Shown in pieces: positions 17,641-26,575 of a stretch of 64,000 nt of DNA. The notes beneath the pieces are model-generated. The model was not told where the DNA came from. It worked only from the letters and a program-made list of their open reading frames with translations, and searched no databases. How positions within the stretch are numbered: the first letter of the stretch is position 1; every line of letters starts with the position of its first letter. A program made the translations under genes and the position numbers. The stretch comes from Psychrobacter sp. 72-O-c. GTDB taxonomy: Bacteria > Pseudomonadota > Gammaproteobacteria > Pseudomonadales > Moraxellaceae. The stretch lies in NCBI RefSeq assembly GCF_904846605.1, contig NZ_CAJHBI010000010.1:1-64000 (forward strand), read 5' to 3'.

Positions 17641-17672
17641 AACTCCAGTTAAATAGCTGGGGTTTTTTTTTG
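17641..17672 (+). terminator. Rho-independent terminator after betT
   Basis: ACTCCAG and CTGGGGT pair (one G-T wobble) around an 8-base loop, followed by a long T-run, about 80 bp after the betT stop. Confidence 0.8.
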
Positions 17673-17727
17673 CTTATTTTTTGTGGTTAAGTCAGCTCAC
17701 TTTACGGTATAACACTGATTTTGCTTA

Positions 17728-18360
17728 TCAAACGGTTTGTGATTCAGGCATAGACATTGCCCGCCACAAGATAGTAAATAACGCATCAAACTCATCAGTA
17801 ATGGGACCGGGATGTTGCCGGATGATATGCATGAGTCCCAGTCGGCTGATAAAACCCATATAGACATCAAACAGGGTATAAAGCGGTACGGCATCGTTTA
17901 GGATGCCGCGGCTTTGGCCATCCGCTAATACCGTCAAAAACGCATCAAGCAGCATTCTATTCTCATAAATAGCAATGTTACGGTAGCGAGATACTGGCAC
18001 CGCCGTCGATAGTACCATCACCGCATTCGGGTTTGAGTCAACAAAATCAAAACAGACCCATAGTGTTTTACGCAAACGTTCTTTAACGCTATCAATGCCT
18101 TGCAGGTGATCAATCATACGAGCAGCCAATCGTGCCAACACCCGATCCAATATAGTATAAATAACGGTTTGTTTGTCACCAAAGTATTTATACAGTGTTT
18201 GCAGCGACACATTGGCGCTATTGGCAATCTCAGTCATGGTCACCTCACTGGCATCACGACCATCGAATAGGTGTAACACCGCTTGCTCAATTCTATCGAG
18301 CGTTGATTGGCGCATGGCTGAAAGCGGGGCAGTGGTAATAGAGGGTTTAGGACTGCTCAT
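17728..18360 (-). CDS. TetR-family regulator of the adjacent beta-oxidation cluster
   Basis: A 210-aa TetR repressor. The N-terminal helix-turn-helix reads VTMTEIANSANVSLQTLYKYFGDKQTVIY; the rest is a helical ligand domain. I chose ATG 18360 (GGA upstream) rather than the in-frame TTG at 18372. It is divergent from the acyl-CoA dehydrogenase gene, and the 350-bp gap holds two copies of GTAAT-N4-ATTACC, a likely operator. An acyl-CoA ligand is plausible by analogy with other TetR regulators of fatty-acid genes (inference). Confidence 0.85.
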   Translation of the reverse strand: MSSPKPSITTAPLSAMRQSTLDRIEQAVLHLFDGRDASEVTMTEIANSANVSLQTLYKYFGDKQTVIYTILDRVLARLAARMIDHLQGIDSVKERLRKTLWVCFDFVDSNPNAVMVLSTAVPVSRYRNIAIYENRMLLDAFLTVLADGQSRGILNDAVPLYTLFDVYMGFISRLGLMHIIRQHPGPITDEFDALFTILWRAMSMPESQTV

Positions 18361-18404
18361 ATAAGTATCCAAGGTAGAGTAAGAGAATCAGTTGACCTTG
18401 ATAT

Positions 18405-18436
18405 CATCAATCATTAATGGCATCAATCATTAATAG
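18405..18436. repeat. 16-bp tandem duplication
   Basis: CATCAATCATTAATGG is followed directly by CATCAATCATTAATAG, in the leader of the TetR gene. It is one of several short tandem duplications in this window. Confidence 0.6.
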
Positions 18437-18463
18437 AATGGGAACAAAAATCAGTTATCAAGA

Positions 18464-18478
18464 GTAATCAGGATTACC
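18464..18478. promoter_or_regulatory. GTAAT-N4-ATTACC palindrome, copy 1 (TetR operator candidate)
   Basis: GTAAT-CAGG-ATTACC, about 104 bp upstream of the TetR start and 233 bp before the acyl-CoA dehydrogenase start. The same pattern recurs at 18581-18596 and at 28865-28879. Confidence 0.5.
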
Positions 18479-18580
18479 ATAATTTAAGTAGCTATTGCTT
18501 GAGACGCTGTTATTTGTCAGTATGCTTATTAGTTACAAGGAAAGGCAAGCAAATAAAGGCATACCTTATCATTTTTTATT

Positions 18581-18596
18581 GGTAATTATTATTACC
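18581..18596. promoter_or_regulatory. GTAAT-N4-ATTACC palindrome, copy 2 (TetR operator candidate)
   Basis: GGTAAT-TATT-ATTACC is a perfect 6-bp-arm palindrome about 115 bp before the acyl-CoA dehydrogenase start. It fits an operator for the divergent TetR regulator. Confidence 0.55.
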
Positions 18597-18710
18597 CTTA
18601 TTCTCAGGTCGTAGAACAAATGAGAGGACAGGCTTATTTATGAGTTGCCGCAAATGACCCTTGATGATTTTATAAACCCGATTTATTAACCCAAGACCAA
18701 GGATGGACCC

Positions 18711-19862
18711 ATGACGATTGAATGTTTTAAGCCCAGATGGATAGATGAAGAGATTGAGATGTTGCAAGAGAGTGCGCTCAAGTTGTTTAAAAAATGGGAA
18801 GCGCACGACGAAAAATGGCGTGAAAACGGTATGCTCGATCGTGAAGCTTGGTTGGAGGCGGGCGAGATGGGGTTTTTATGTGCGTCCATGCCAGAAGAAT
18901 ACGGCGGCGCAGGTGGTGACTTTCGCCATGAAGCGGCGCTTATTTATGCGCAGTCAGAAGCCAATCAAGCAGGTTTTGGCGGCTTTTTGCATTCCGGTAT
19001 TGTGGCGCCTTATATCCTACATCACGGAACAGAAGCGCAAAAGCAAGCATGGCTCCCTAAAATGGCAACGGGTGAGATGATTGGGGCGATTGCGATGACT
19101 GAGCCAGGTACCGGCTCCGATTTGCAGAACATCAAAACTTATGCGGTCAAAGAGGGTGACGATTATATTATCAATGGCTCAAAGACCTTTATTACCAATG
19201 GTCAATTAGGCAATTTAATTATTGTGGCGTGCAAAACCGATAGAGAAAAAGGCGCCCAAGGCGTGTCGCTGATCGTGGTTGATACGGATAATGCCCCAGG
19301 GTTTGAGCGCGGCAAAAAGCTAAAAAAACTTGGGCTGGCATCGCAAGATACCTCGGAGCTGTTCTTTACTAATATGCGCGTACCGCAAGCAAACTTATTA
19401 GGTACTGTAGAGGGCATGGGCTTTATGCAGTTGATGCAAGAGCTACCGCAGGAGCGTCTAATTGTAGCGCTTGCCGGTATTGGAGCGATGAAGCTGGCGC
19501 TGGACTTGACCATTGACTATACCAAACAGCGTACTGCCTTTGGCAAACCGGTATGGAGCTTTCAAAATACCCGCTTTAAGTTGGCAGAGTGCAATACTCA
19601 TTATATTGCCTCGAGTGCCTTGTGTGATGCGGCTATTGAGGCACTGTTAGAGAAAAAACTCACGGTACAACATGCCGCATTGATAAAGTATTGGGTGACT
19701 GAAAAGCAATGCATCGTGATGGATGAATGTGTGCAATTATTCGGTGGTTACGGCTACATGATGGAATACCCCATTGCGCGCTTGTATGCAGATGCGCGGG
19801 TACAAAAGATCTATGGTGGTACTAACGAGATCATGAAAGAGCTGGCATCACGCTTTATGTAA
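18711..19862 (+). CDS. acyl-CoA dehydrogenase
   Basis: A 383-aa FAD-dependent acyl-CoA dehydrogenase that catalyses the first beta-oxidation step. FAD/substrate motifs AMTEPGTGSDLQNIKT and YGGYGYMMEYPIARLYADARVQKIYGGTNEI are visible. The position holding the catalytic Glu in medium-chain enzymes is Gly (IYGGTNE), so the base is probably Glu248 in LPQERLIVALAG, as in the isovaleryl/long-chain type. AAGGA precedes the ATG. It is the first gene of a plus-strand set with thiolase, FadB-like enzyme, CoA-transferase and ligase. A 45-bp copy of a closely similar 3' end survives at 28888-28932. Confidence 0.92.
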   Translation: MTIECFKPRWIDEEIEMLQESALKLFKKWEAHDEKWRENGMLDREAWLEAGEMGFLCASMPEEYGGAGGDFRHEAALIYAQSEANQAGFGGFLHSGIVAPYILHHGTEAQKQAWLPKMATGEMIGAIAMTEPGTGSDLQNIKTYAVKEGDDYIINGSKTFITNGQLGNLIIVACKTDREKGAQGVSLIVVDTDNAPGFERGKKLKKLGLASQDTSELFFTNMRVPQANLLGTVEGMGFMQLMQELPQERLIVALAGIGAMKLALDLTIDYTKQRTAFGKPVWSFQNTRFKLAECNTHYIASSALCDAAIEALLEKKLTVQHAALIKYWVTEKQCIVMDECVQLFGGYGYMMEYPIARLYADARVQKIYGGTNEIMKELASRFM

Positions 19863-19911
19863 TACCATTCTGACCCGTCAGTTTTGATCAGCTCGTACTA
19901 TTCATCATTTA

Positions 19912-19937
19912 ATTGAGGAGACTATTGTCTCCTCAAT
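19912..19937. other. perfect 11-bp hairpin between acyl-CoA dehydrogenase and thiolase genes
   Basis: ATTGAGGAGAC and GTCTCCTCAAT enclose a 4-base loop. No T-run follows, so it is not a classical terminator. Inside the presumed operon it could act as an mRNA-processing or stability structure that sets different expression of the flanking genes. Confidence 0.5.
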
Positions 19938-19973
19938 ACTTCATTATTTATCAACTATAAATAGGGATTTTTT

Positions 19974-21182
19974 ATGACTGAGACCGCTTATATCTATGAT
20001 TCAATTCGAACGCCCCGCGGTAAAGGAAAAAAAGACGGGGCGCTTTATCAAGCGACACCCATTTGGCTCGTCCGCACGCTATTGAAAGAGATGCAACAGC
20101 GCCACAATCTCGATACTAGCTTGGTCGATGATGTGGTGCTTGGCTGTGTGACACCCGTTGGTGAACAAGGCTCAGACATTGCTCGCATCGCAGTCCTTGA
20201 TGCTGGCTGGCATCAAAGTGTGGCTGGTTTAACTTTATCGCGGTTCTGCGCATCAGGTCTTGAATCTATTAACCTTGCAGCCGCCAAAGTCATGTCAGGT
20301 ATGGAGGATATGGTCGTAGGCGGCGGCGTTGAGTCTATGAGCCGTGTACCGATGGGGTCTGATGGCGGTGCTTGGTATATGGATCCTCGCGTTAACGAGG
20401 CCACAGGTTTTGTGCCACAAGGCGTCGGTGCAGATACGATCGCCACGTTACAAGGCTTTAGTCGCACGGACGTCGATGAGTTTGCTGTCGAATCACATCG
20501 CCGCGCAGCCAGCGCTTGGGATAATGGATACAATGATAAATCAGTCGTTCCTGTCACTGATCTTAACGGCATGTTGTTGTTAGACAAAGATGAAACTATC
20601 CGTCCTAATACTGATGTTGCAACCTTAGCTGGTCTCAATCCTTCGTTCGTTATGCCCGGTAAAATGGGCTTTGATAGCGTGATATTGGATAAATACACGA
20701 CGATCGAAAAAGTCAATCATGTCCATCATGCGGGTAACTCGTCAGGTATCGTTGATGGTGCCGCCCTTTGCTTAATTGGCAGCGCTGCTGCTGGTAAAAA
20801 AGTAGGTCTAAAACCGCGAGCAAAAATCACTATGGCCGCCGTGATTGGTTCTGAGTCAACGATTATGCTGACGGGTCCAACCCCTGCATGTCAAAAAGTG
20901 CTTGATAAAGCAGGTATGCAAGCGTCAGATATCGACCTTTGGGAAATTAACGAAGCCTTTGCTGCCGTACCGCTAAAAACGGCAAGAGATTTTAATGTCT
21001 CGCTAGATATCGTTAACGTTAATGGCGGTGCTATTGCTATGGGTCATCCGCTTGGTGCCACTGGAGCCATGTTGATGACGACCGTACTTGACGAGCTAGA
21101 ACGGCGAGATCTAAAAACGGCAATGATTACACTATGCGTCGGCGGCGGCATGGGCATCGCTACCCTCATCGAGCGCGTATAG
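19974..21182 (+). CDS. acetyl-CoA C-acyltransferase (thiolase)
   Basis: A 402-aa thiolase performing the last beta-oxidation step, cleaving 3-ketoacyl-CoA with CoA. The acyl-accepting Cys92 is in [11 protein letters not shown], the His of [17 protein letters not shown] and the second Cys of TLCVGGGMG complete the site. AGGG precedes the ATG. It follows the acyl-CoA dehydrogenase by 111 bp and precedes the multifunctional FadB-like gene. A thiolase plus a FadB/J-like protein normally form a complex. Confidence 0.93.
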   Translation: MTETAYIYDSIRTPRGKGKKDGALYQATPIWLVRTLLKEMQQRHNLDTSLVDDVVLGCVTPVGEQGSDIARIAVLDAGWHQSVAGLTLSRFCASGLESINLAAAKVMSGMEDMVVGGGVESMSRVPMGSDGGAWYMDPRVNEATGFVPQGVGADTIATLQGFSRTDVDEFAVESHRRAASAWDNGYNDKSVVPVTDLNGMLLLDKDETIRPNTDVATLAGLNPSFVMPGKMGFDSVILDKYTTIEKVNHVHHAGNSSGIVDGAALCLIGSAAAGKKVGLKPRAKITMAAVIGSESTIMLTGPTPACQKVLDKAGMQASDIDLWEINEAFAAVPLKTARDFNVSLDIVNVNGGAIAMGHPLGATGAMLMTTVLDELERRDLKTAMITLCVGGGMGIATLIERV

Positions 21183-21272
21183 ATCAATAAACCGTTATCA
21201 ATTTAGAGTGTCATTAGTTAGAAGAGTGCCATTAATTAGATTGGAAGCAACCGCATATAAAAGGGATTTAGG

Positions 21273-23465
21273 ATGACTATAAATAGCACAGATAAAATGG
21301 ATAGCGTAAACGCTATTAATGCATTGGCAAACTTTGTTGCCCAGCGTGATGATGATGGTATCGTCACAGTAACAATTGATCAAAACGATCGCAGAATGAA
21401 TGTCATCGGCGATGGGTTCACCGAAGCCTTTGCCACACTGACTGATAGCTTTATGGCAGATGAGTCTGCTAAAGGCTTGATCTTAACCTCAGGCAAAGAC
21501 ACCTTCGTTGTCGGTGCCGATATTGATTCGTTGGGTAACATCAAAACTGCTGAACAAGCGTTTGAGCTGGTTGAAGACCTTAAGGGTAGCCTACGTAAAC
21601 TTGAAAAGTCAGGAAAACCTGTAGTAGCTGCCATGACAGGTACGGCGCTAGGCGGCGGTCTTGAGATTGCTTTAGCTTGTCATTATCGTATTGCTATTGA
21701 CTCGCCTAAGACTAAGCTCGGTCTGCCAGAAGTCAAGTTGGGTCTGCTGCCCGGTGGTGGTGGCACTCAGCGTCTACCACGCTTGGTCGGTATCCAAAAA
21801 GCACTTGAGTTAATGACTCAGGGTACAGAATTGCGTCCTGGAGCCGCGAGAGACATCGGTCTTATCGATGCGACTGCCAGTGATCAAGCAGATATACTAC
21901 AGCAAGCCAAAGAGTGGATCAAAGCCAATCCTAAAGCGCAACAGCCATGGGATAAAAAAGGGTTTAAAATTCCGGGCGGCGACAGCAAGCATCCCAGCGT
22001 TGTACAGATATTTTCTATAGCACCAGCAATGGCGAACCAAAAATCACATGGCAACTATCCTGCTATTACACACATTATGTCGTGTGTGTTTGAAGGCTGT
22101 ATGGTCGACATCGATACAGGTTTAGAAATCGAATCTCGTTATTTTGTGGCCTGTGTGCTCTCTGCCGAATCGAACAATATGATCAACACGCTTTGGACAC
22201 AGCTTAACAGCATTAAAAAAGGTCAATCACGTCCTGATGGCTTTGATAGATACAAGACCAAAAAGGTCGGTGTTCTGGGTGCTGGCATGATGGGTGCAGG
22301 TATTGCTTACGTCACTGCAAAAGCAGGAATAGAGGTCGTATTACTGGATACCGAAATCGCGGGTGCTGAGAAAGGTAAAAGTTATTCAACCAAGATTCTT
22401 GATAAAGCCATTAGCCGTGGTCGTTCAACTGAAGAGAAAAAACACACTTTATTGAGTAAGATTAAAACCACGGTCTCTTATGATGATCTTGAAGGCTGTG
22501 ATCTGATCATCGAGGCCGTCTTTGAAAATCGTGACATTAAGGCAAAATGTACCCAGCGATCTGAAGCGGTTATTCCTGAGTCAGCGGTCTATGCCTCGAA
22601 TACATCGACATTGCCAATCACCGGCCTAGCAACTGCCAGTAAGCGCCCGAACCAGTTTATCGGTCTGCATTTCTTCTCACCAGTCGATAAGATGCCATTG
22701 GTTGAGATTATCATGGGTGAGCAGACCGATGATGAAACACTAGCCAAAGCTTTTGACTATGTATTACAAATTGGTAAGACCCCAATCGTCGTCAATGACA
22801 GCCGTGGTTTCTATACCTCGCGCGTATTCTCAACGTATGTGTCAGAAGGTATCACTATGCTAGGTGAAGGGGTTCATCCACGCAGTATCGAAGTGGCGGG
22901 TATGAAAGCAGGTATGCCAATGCCGCCATTAGCGCTACAAGATGAAGTGTCTTTAAGTTTGGTTATACATATTACTGAACAGACCAATAAAGACCTAGAA
23001 GCTGAAGGTAAGCCTCCGGCCAATCGTCCTTCTTATGACGTGCTAAAAGTCGTAGGTCAAGAGCATAGCCGTGAAGGCAAAAAAGCGGGTAAAGGATTTT
23101 ACGACTATCCAGAAAATGGCGAGAAGCACTTATGGCCTGAATTGACCAATTTATTCCCCACAAGTGCAGAGCAGCCATCACAACAAGACGTAGTTGACCG
23201 CTTATTGTTTATTCAAGCCAACGAATCAGCCAAATGCTATGAGGAAGATGTCGTACGCTCTGTCGCAGATACCAACGTTGGCTCTATCTTTGGTTGGGGC
23301 TTTGCGCCGCAGCATGGTGGCACGCTACAGTTCATCAATGCGATGGGCGTAGACAAGTTCGTTGCGCGTAGCCGTGAGCTTGCTGAGCAGTATGGCGACC
23401 GTTTTGCACCAGCACAAATCGTAGTAGACATGGCTAAAAAAGGCGAGGAGTTTACCGATGCCTAA
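21273..23465 (+). CDS. fused enoyl-CoA hydratase / 3-hydroxyacyl-CoA dehydrogenase (FadB/FadJ-like)
   Basis: A 730-aa two-function beta-oxidation enzyme. The crotonase half (about residues 15-200) shows GKDTFVVGADIDSL and TALGGGLEIALACHYRIA with PEVKLGLLPGGGGTQRLPRL. The NAD-binding half starts at about residue 325 (KKVGVLGAGMMGAGIAYVTAKAG), followed by NTSTLPITGLA, GLHFFSPVDKMPLVEI and a C-terminal domain with GWGFAPQHGGTLQFINAMG. The stop overlaps the next gene by 8 bases, indicating translational coupling. Substrate range (straight or branched chain) cannot be read from the sequence. Confidence 0.93.
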   Translation: MTINSTDKMDSVNAINALANFVAQRDDDGIVTVTIDQNDRRMNVIGDGFTEAFATLTDSFMADESAKGLILTSGKDTFVVGADIDSLGNIKTAEQAFELVEDLKGSLRKLEKSGKPVVAAMTGTALGGGLEIALACHYRIAIDSPKTKLGLPEVKLGLLPGGGGTQRLPRLVGIQKALELMTQGTELRPGAARDIGLIDATASDQADILQQAKEWIKANPKAQQPWDKKGFKIPGGDSKHPSVVQIFSIAPAMANQKSHGNYPAITHIMSCVFEGCMVDIDTGLEIESRYFVACVLSAESNNMINTLWTQLNSIKKGQSRPDGFDRYKTKKVGVLGAGMMGAGIAYVTAKAGIEVVLLDTEIAGAEKGKSYSTKILDKAISRGRSTEEKKHTLLSKIKTTVSYDDLEGCDLIIEAVFENRDIKAKCTQRSEAVIPESAVYASNTSTLPITGLATASKRPNQFIGLHFFSPVDKMPLVEIIMGEQTDDETLAKAFDYVLQIGKTPIVVNDSRGFYTSRVFSTYVSEGITMLGEGVHPRSIEVAGMKAGMPMPPLALQDEVSLSLVIHITEQTNKDLEAEGKPPANRPSYDVLKVVGQEHSREGKKAGKGFYDYPENGEKHLWPELTNLFPTSAEQPSQQDVVDRLLFIQANESAKCYEEDVVRSVADTNVGSIFGWGFAPQHGGTLQFINAMGVDKFVARSRELAEQYGDRFAPAQIVVDMAKKGEEFTDA

Positions 23466-24549
23466 TAGCACATCTAGCATGTCATCAAGTATTGGTCATA
23501 TGACTGATTGCTTACAAGGATTGCGAGTCGTCGATTTGACTCGCAATCTACCAGGACCTTTTGCAACCCGTCTGCTTGCCGATTTAGGAGCAGAGATCAT
23601 CAAGATTGAGCCCAAAAATGGTGATCCTGCCCGCGCATTAGGGGGACTGTTTGAAGCTTTAAATCACGGTAAGACTATTGAAAAATATGACTTCCGTGAT
23701 CCTGAAGGTATCGAGTCAATCAAGGCGCATCTAAAAGACGCGGATGTCATGCTCGATAGCTTCCGTCCGGGAGTATTGGAAGGCATGGGTTTAGATGCCA
23801 AGACCATTCATGCCATCAATCCACAGCTGGTTATCGTATCCATCACTGGGTACGGGTCAGAAATTGGTGACGATATTAAGCATGAGTGGGCTAATAAAGC
23901 CGGTCACGATATCAACTTTATGGCCATGAGTGGCGTCCTTGATCAGTTAAAGACTGCTGAAGGCGAGCAGGCCATGCCTAACATCCAGTTTGCAGATCTG
24001 GCTGGTGGTAGTGATACCGCAGTGATTGCGTTATTGGCTGCTGTATTCGCCGCCCAGCGGACGGGTAAAGGTCGACACGTTGCAGTCAGTATGACCCACA
24101 GCTTATACCAGCATATGGTCATGCCAAAGGCAACGGGGGCGCTAGTCAAAAGCTTCTCAGGTCAGAATCCACCGCCACAGTACGATTTCTTAGGTGGGCT
24201 GCTGCCTTGTTATCGTCTGTATAAAACGTCAGATGATCGCTATATGGCAGTGGGCTCTCTAGAGCTCAAGTTTTGGCAAGGCTTGTGCGACGTGCTAGAA
24301 CTGCCTGAGCTAAAAACCAAGCACTGGCAACTCGGGGTAATGCCCAACATGCCGGACAGTAAAGATGCTGCCAAGACAGTCACGGAGACCTTTGCCAGCC
24401 AGCCGCTTCGCTATTGGCAGGAGACCTTTGCGTCAGCAGATGTTTGCGTAACGCCTGTTTTGACTTTAGGAGAAGCCAAATTGCATCCACTATTTGCGCA
24501 TCAAGATGAACACCATGCCACATCTGGATGGCAACAAGTTGAATATTAA
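23458..24549 (+). CDS. CaiB/BaiF family (class III) CoA-transferase
   Basis: A 363-aa class III CoA-transferase or alpha-methylacyl-CoA racemase-like protein. The N-terminal signature is clear (GLRVVDLTRNLPGPFATRLLADLGAEIIKIEP), as is the DVMLDSFRPGVLEGMGLDAKTI segment and the catalytic-region Asp in IQFADLAGGSD, as in racemases. The 8-base overlap with the FadB-like gene ties it to beta-oxidation. A racemase would make 2-methyl-branched acyl-CoAs accessible to the dehydrogenase, so branched or isoprenoid fatty acids are a plausible substrate of the cluster (inference). Confidence 0.87.
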   Translation: MPNSTSSMSSSIGHMTDCLQGLRVVDLTRNLPGPFATRLLADLGAEIIKIEPKNGDPARALGGLFEALNHGKTIEKYDFRDPEGIESIKAHLKDADVMLDSFRPGVLEGMGLDAKTIHAINPQLVIVSITGYGSEIGDDIKHEWANKAGHDINFMAMSGVLDQLKTAEGEQAMPNIQFADLAGGSDTAVIALLAAVFAAQRTGKGRHVAVSMTHSLYQHMVMPKATGALVKSFSGQNPPPQYDFLGGLLPCYRLYKTSDDRYMAVGSLELKFWQGLCDVLELPELKTKHWQLGVMPNMPDSKDAAKTVTETFASQPLRYWQETFASADVCVTPVLTLGEAKLHPLFAHQDEHHATSGWQQVEY

Positions 24550-24605
24550 AAAATAGTAAATGCTACTATAAAAAGTGACTCATTAATTACCAAGGAAGGT
24601 ATGTT

Positions 24606-26294
24606 ATGAATAAATTTTGGACGGACAGTTATCCTGAGGGCGTAAGTGCTGAGTTAACGTGTGAGCATAGAACGCTACTTAATTTTTTTGATAATACATT
24701 TGCTAAATATGCTCAAGCAGAACTGAGTACCAACATGGGGGTGACGTACTCTTATGAGCAGATTGATACTATATCTCGAGATATTGCAGCCTGGATTCAG
24801 AGTCTAGGGCTGGCGAAAGGCTCTACCGTTGGAATTATGATGCCCAATGTCAATCAGTATTATCCCATAGTTGTCGGGGTAATTCGTGCGGGGATGGTTC
24901 TTACGACCATCAACCCTTTATATACCGGACGTGAACTTAAGCATCAATTGATGGACTCAGACGCCCAAGCAATATTCATCTTAGAGCCATTCTGCGAGAC
25001 GTTAGAAAAAGTCATTCATGAGACCGGTATTAAATCCGTGGTCATCAGCACGATTGGTGACATGCTGGGAACGATAAAAGGCAACGTAGTGAATTTGGCG
25101 GCCAAGCATATTAAAAAGGCCATCCCAAGCCACGGGTTAAAGTCGAACTCAAGCTATAAGGTAGTCAGCTTTAAATCTGTAGTAAAGCAAGGTAAGTCTT
25201 TGTCTTATTCTCGCCCTGTGGTTCAGCCTGATGATTTAGCGATGTTGCAATATACAGGCGGGACGACTGGGGTTGCCAAAGGGCTTTTAGTGACTCATCA
25301 TAATGTAGTAATAGCGACCGCTCAATTTGAAGAATGGTTCAATCCTGTTTATAAAAATCTGCCTAAAGATACTCAAATCAATACTATTGTTGCTTTACCC
25401 TTGTACCATATTTACGCTTTTGTTGTTTTTCTGTTAGGGGTACGCGTGGGTCAGCACCTCACGTTAGTGACCAATCCGCGTGATATCGACGGCTTTGTTA
25501 AAATATTAGGGCAGCGACCGTTTCATATTCTCCCGGCGGTCAATACCTTGTATCAAGCTTTGCTCAACAACCCTAAATTTGAGAGTCTTGATTTCTCGGA
25601 ATTAAAGTTGTCGCTGTCAGGCGGCATGGCGGCAACACCAGCAACAGCGAAGAGATGGCAAGACACTACCGGTTTGCCAATTATTGAAGGCTGGGGCATG
25701 TCAGAGAGCTTAGGCGTTGGTACTGCCAATCCGCTTATCAATACTGAGTACAACGGCAACATTGGTTTACCACTACCCGGTGTTGACATCAACATCCGTG
25801 ATGAAGAGGGAAACATTCTCGCGCTGGGTGAAGTCGGTGAGATGTGTATCAAAGGCGATAATATTATCTCAAGTTATCATAAAATCGATAACGCCAGCTT
25901 CTTTACGGTTGATGGCTACCTCAAAACTGGTGATGTGGCTTCGATGAATGAGCGGGGTTATATTCAGATATACGATCGCAAAAAAGACATGCTTATCGTC
26001 AGTGGTTTTAACGTATTTCCGAATGAAGTAGAAAACATCATTGAGATGCACCCTAAGGTTGCTGAGTGTTCAGTGGTCGGGGTCGATGATGAGAGCCAAG
26101 GTCAGTCAGTCAAAGCTTATGTCGTAAAATCTGACAACAGCGTCACTGAGCAAGAGATTAAAGACTTTTGTAAAGAGAGTCTGGCCGGTTATAAACGTCC
26201 GCGTCACATTGAGTTTATAGATGAGCTACCCAAATCTACAGTCGGTAAAATATTACGCCATGAGCTGCGAAAAAAAGCGAGTCAAGCTTCCTAA
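24606..26294 (+). CDS. fadD: long-chain fatty acid-CoA ligase
   Basis: A 562-aa acyl-adenylate-forming ligase that activates fatty acids to acyl-CoA. The P-loop YTGGTTGVAKG lies near residue 216, GWGMSES near residue 360, then the GYLKTGDVASMNERGYIQIYDRKKDMLIVSGFNVFP region and the catalytic Lys in LPKSTVGKILRHELR near the end. An AAGGAAGG-like site precedes the ATG. It closes the beta-oxidation set, 56 bp after the CoA-transferase. The exact chain length preference is unknown. Confidence 0.92.
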   Translation: MNKFWTDSYPEGVSAELTCEHRTLLNFFDNTFAKYAQAELSTNMGVTYSYEQIDTISRDIAAWIQSLGLAKGSTVGIMMPNVNQYYPIVVGVIRAGMVLTTINPLYTGRELKHQLMDSDAQAIFILEPFCETLEKVIHETGIKSVVISTIGDMLGTIKGNVVNLAAKHIKKAIPSHGLKSNSSYKVVSFKSVVKQGKSLSYSRPVVQPDDLAMLQYTGGTTGVAKGLLVTHHNVVIATAQFEEWFNPVYKNLPKDTQINTIVALPLYHIYAFVVFLLGVRVGQHLTLVTNPRDIDGFVKILGQRPFHILPAVNTLYQALLNNPKFESLDFSELKLSLSGGMAATPATAKRWQDTTGLPIIEGWGMSESLGVGTANPLINTEYNGNIGLPLPGVDINIRDEEGNILALGEVGEMCIKGDNIISSYHKIDNASFFTVDGYLKTGDVASMNERGYIQIYDRKKDMLIVSGFNVFPNEVENIIEMHPKVAECSVVGVDDESQGQSVKAYVVKSDNSVTEQEIKDFCKESLAGYKRPRHIEFIDELPKSTVGKILRHELRKKASQAS

Positions 26295-26575
26295 TAATTG
26301 AGCCAGAATAGGTTGGATGACCGTTTATCCTTGATGAAGGTTTGAGAGTCTCATCAAGTATGTAAATGTACCAATGCCAGTCAATCCAACGACCCTCTAT
26401 TACTGACCGACATACACCTTAAAAAAAGCCGCTATTACCTAAATATAAATGAGGTATATCGGATTTTTGTGTGTGATGTAAATTCAATAAATAGGGTTAT
26501 AACAAGGCAGTTATTGTACAAACCGCTGACCTATAAACCTTTATAGATAGCTTGGCGTAAATCAGATTGGTGGCT

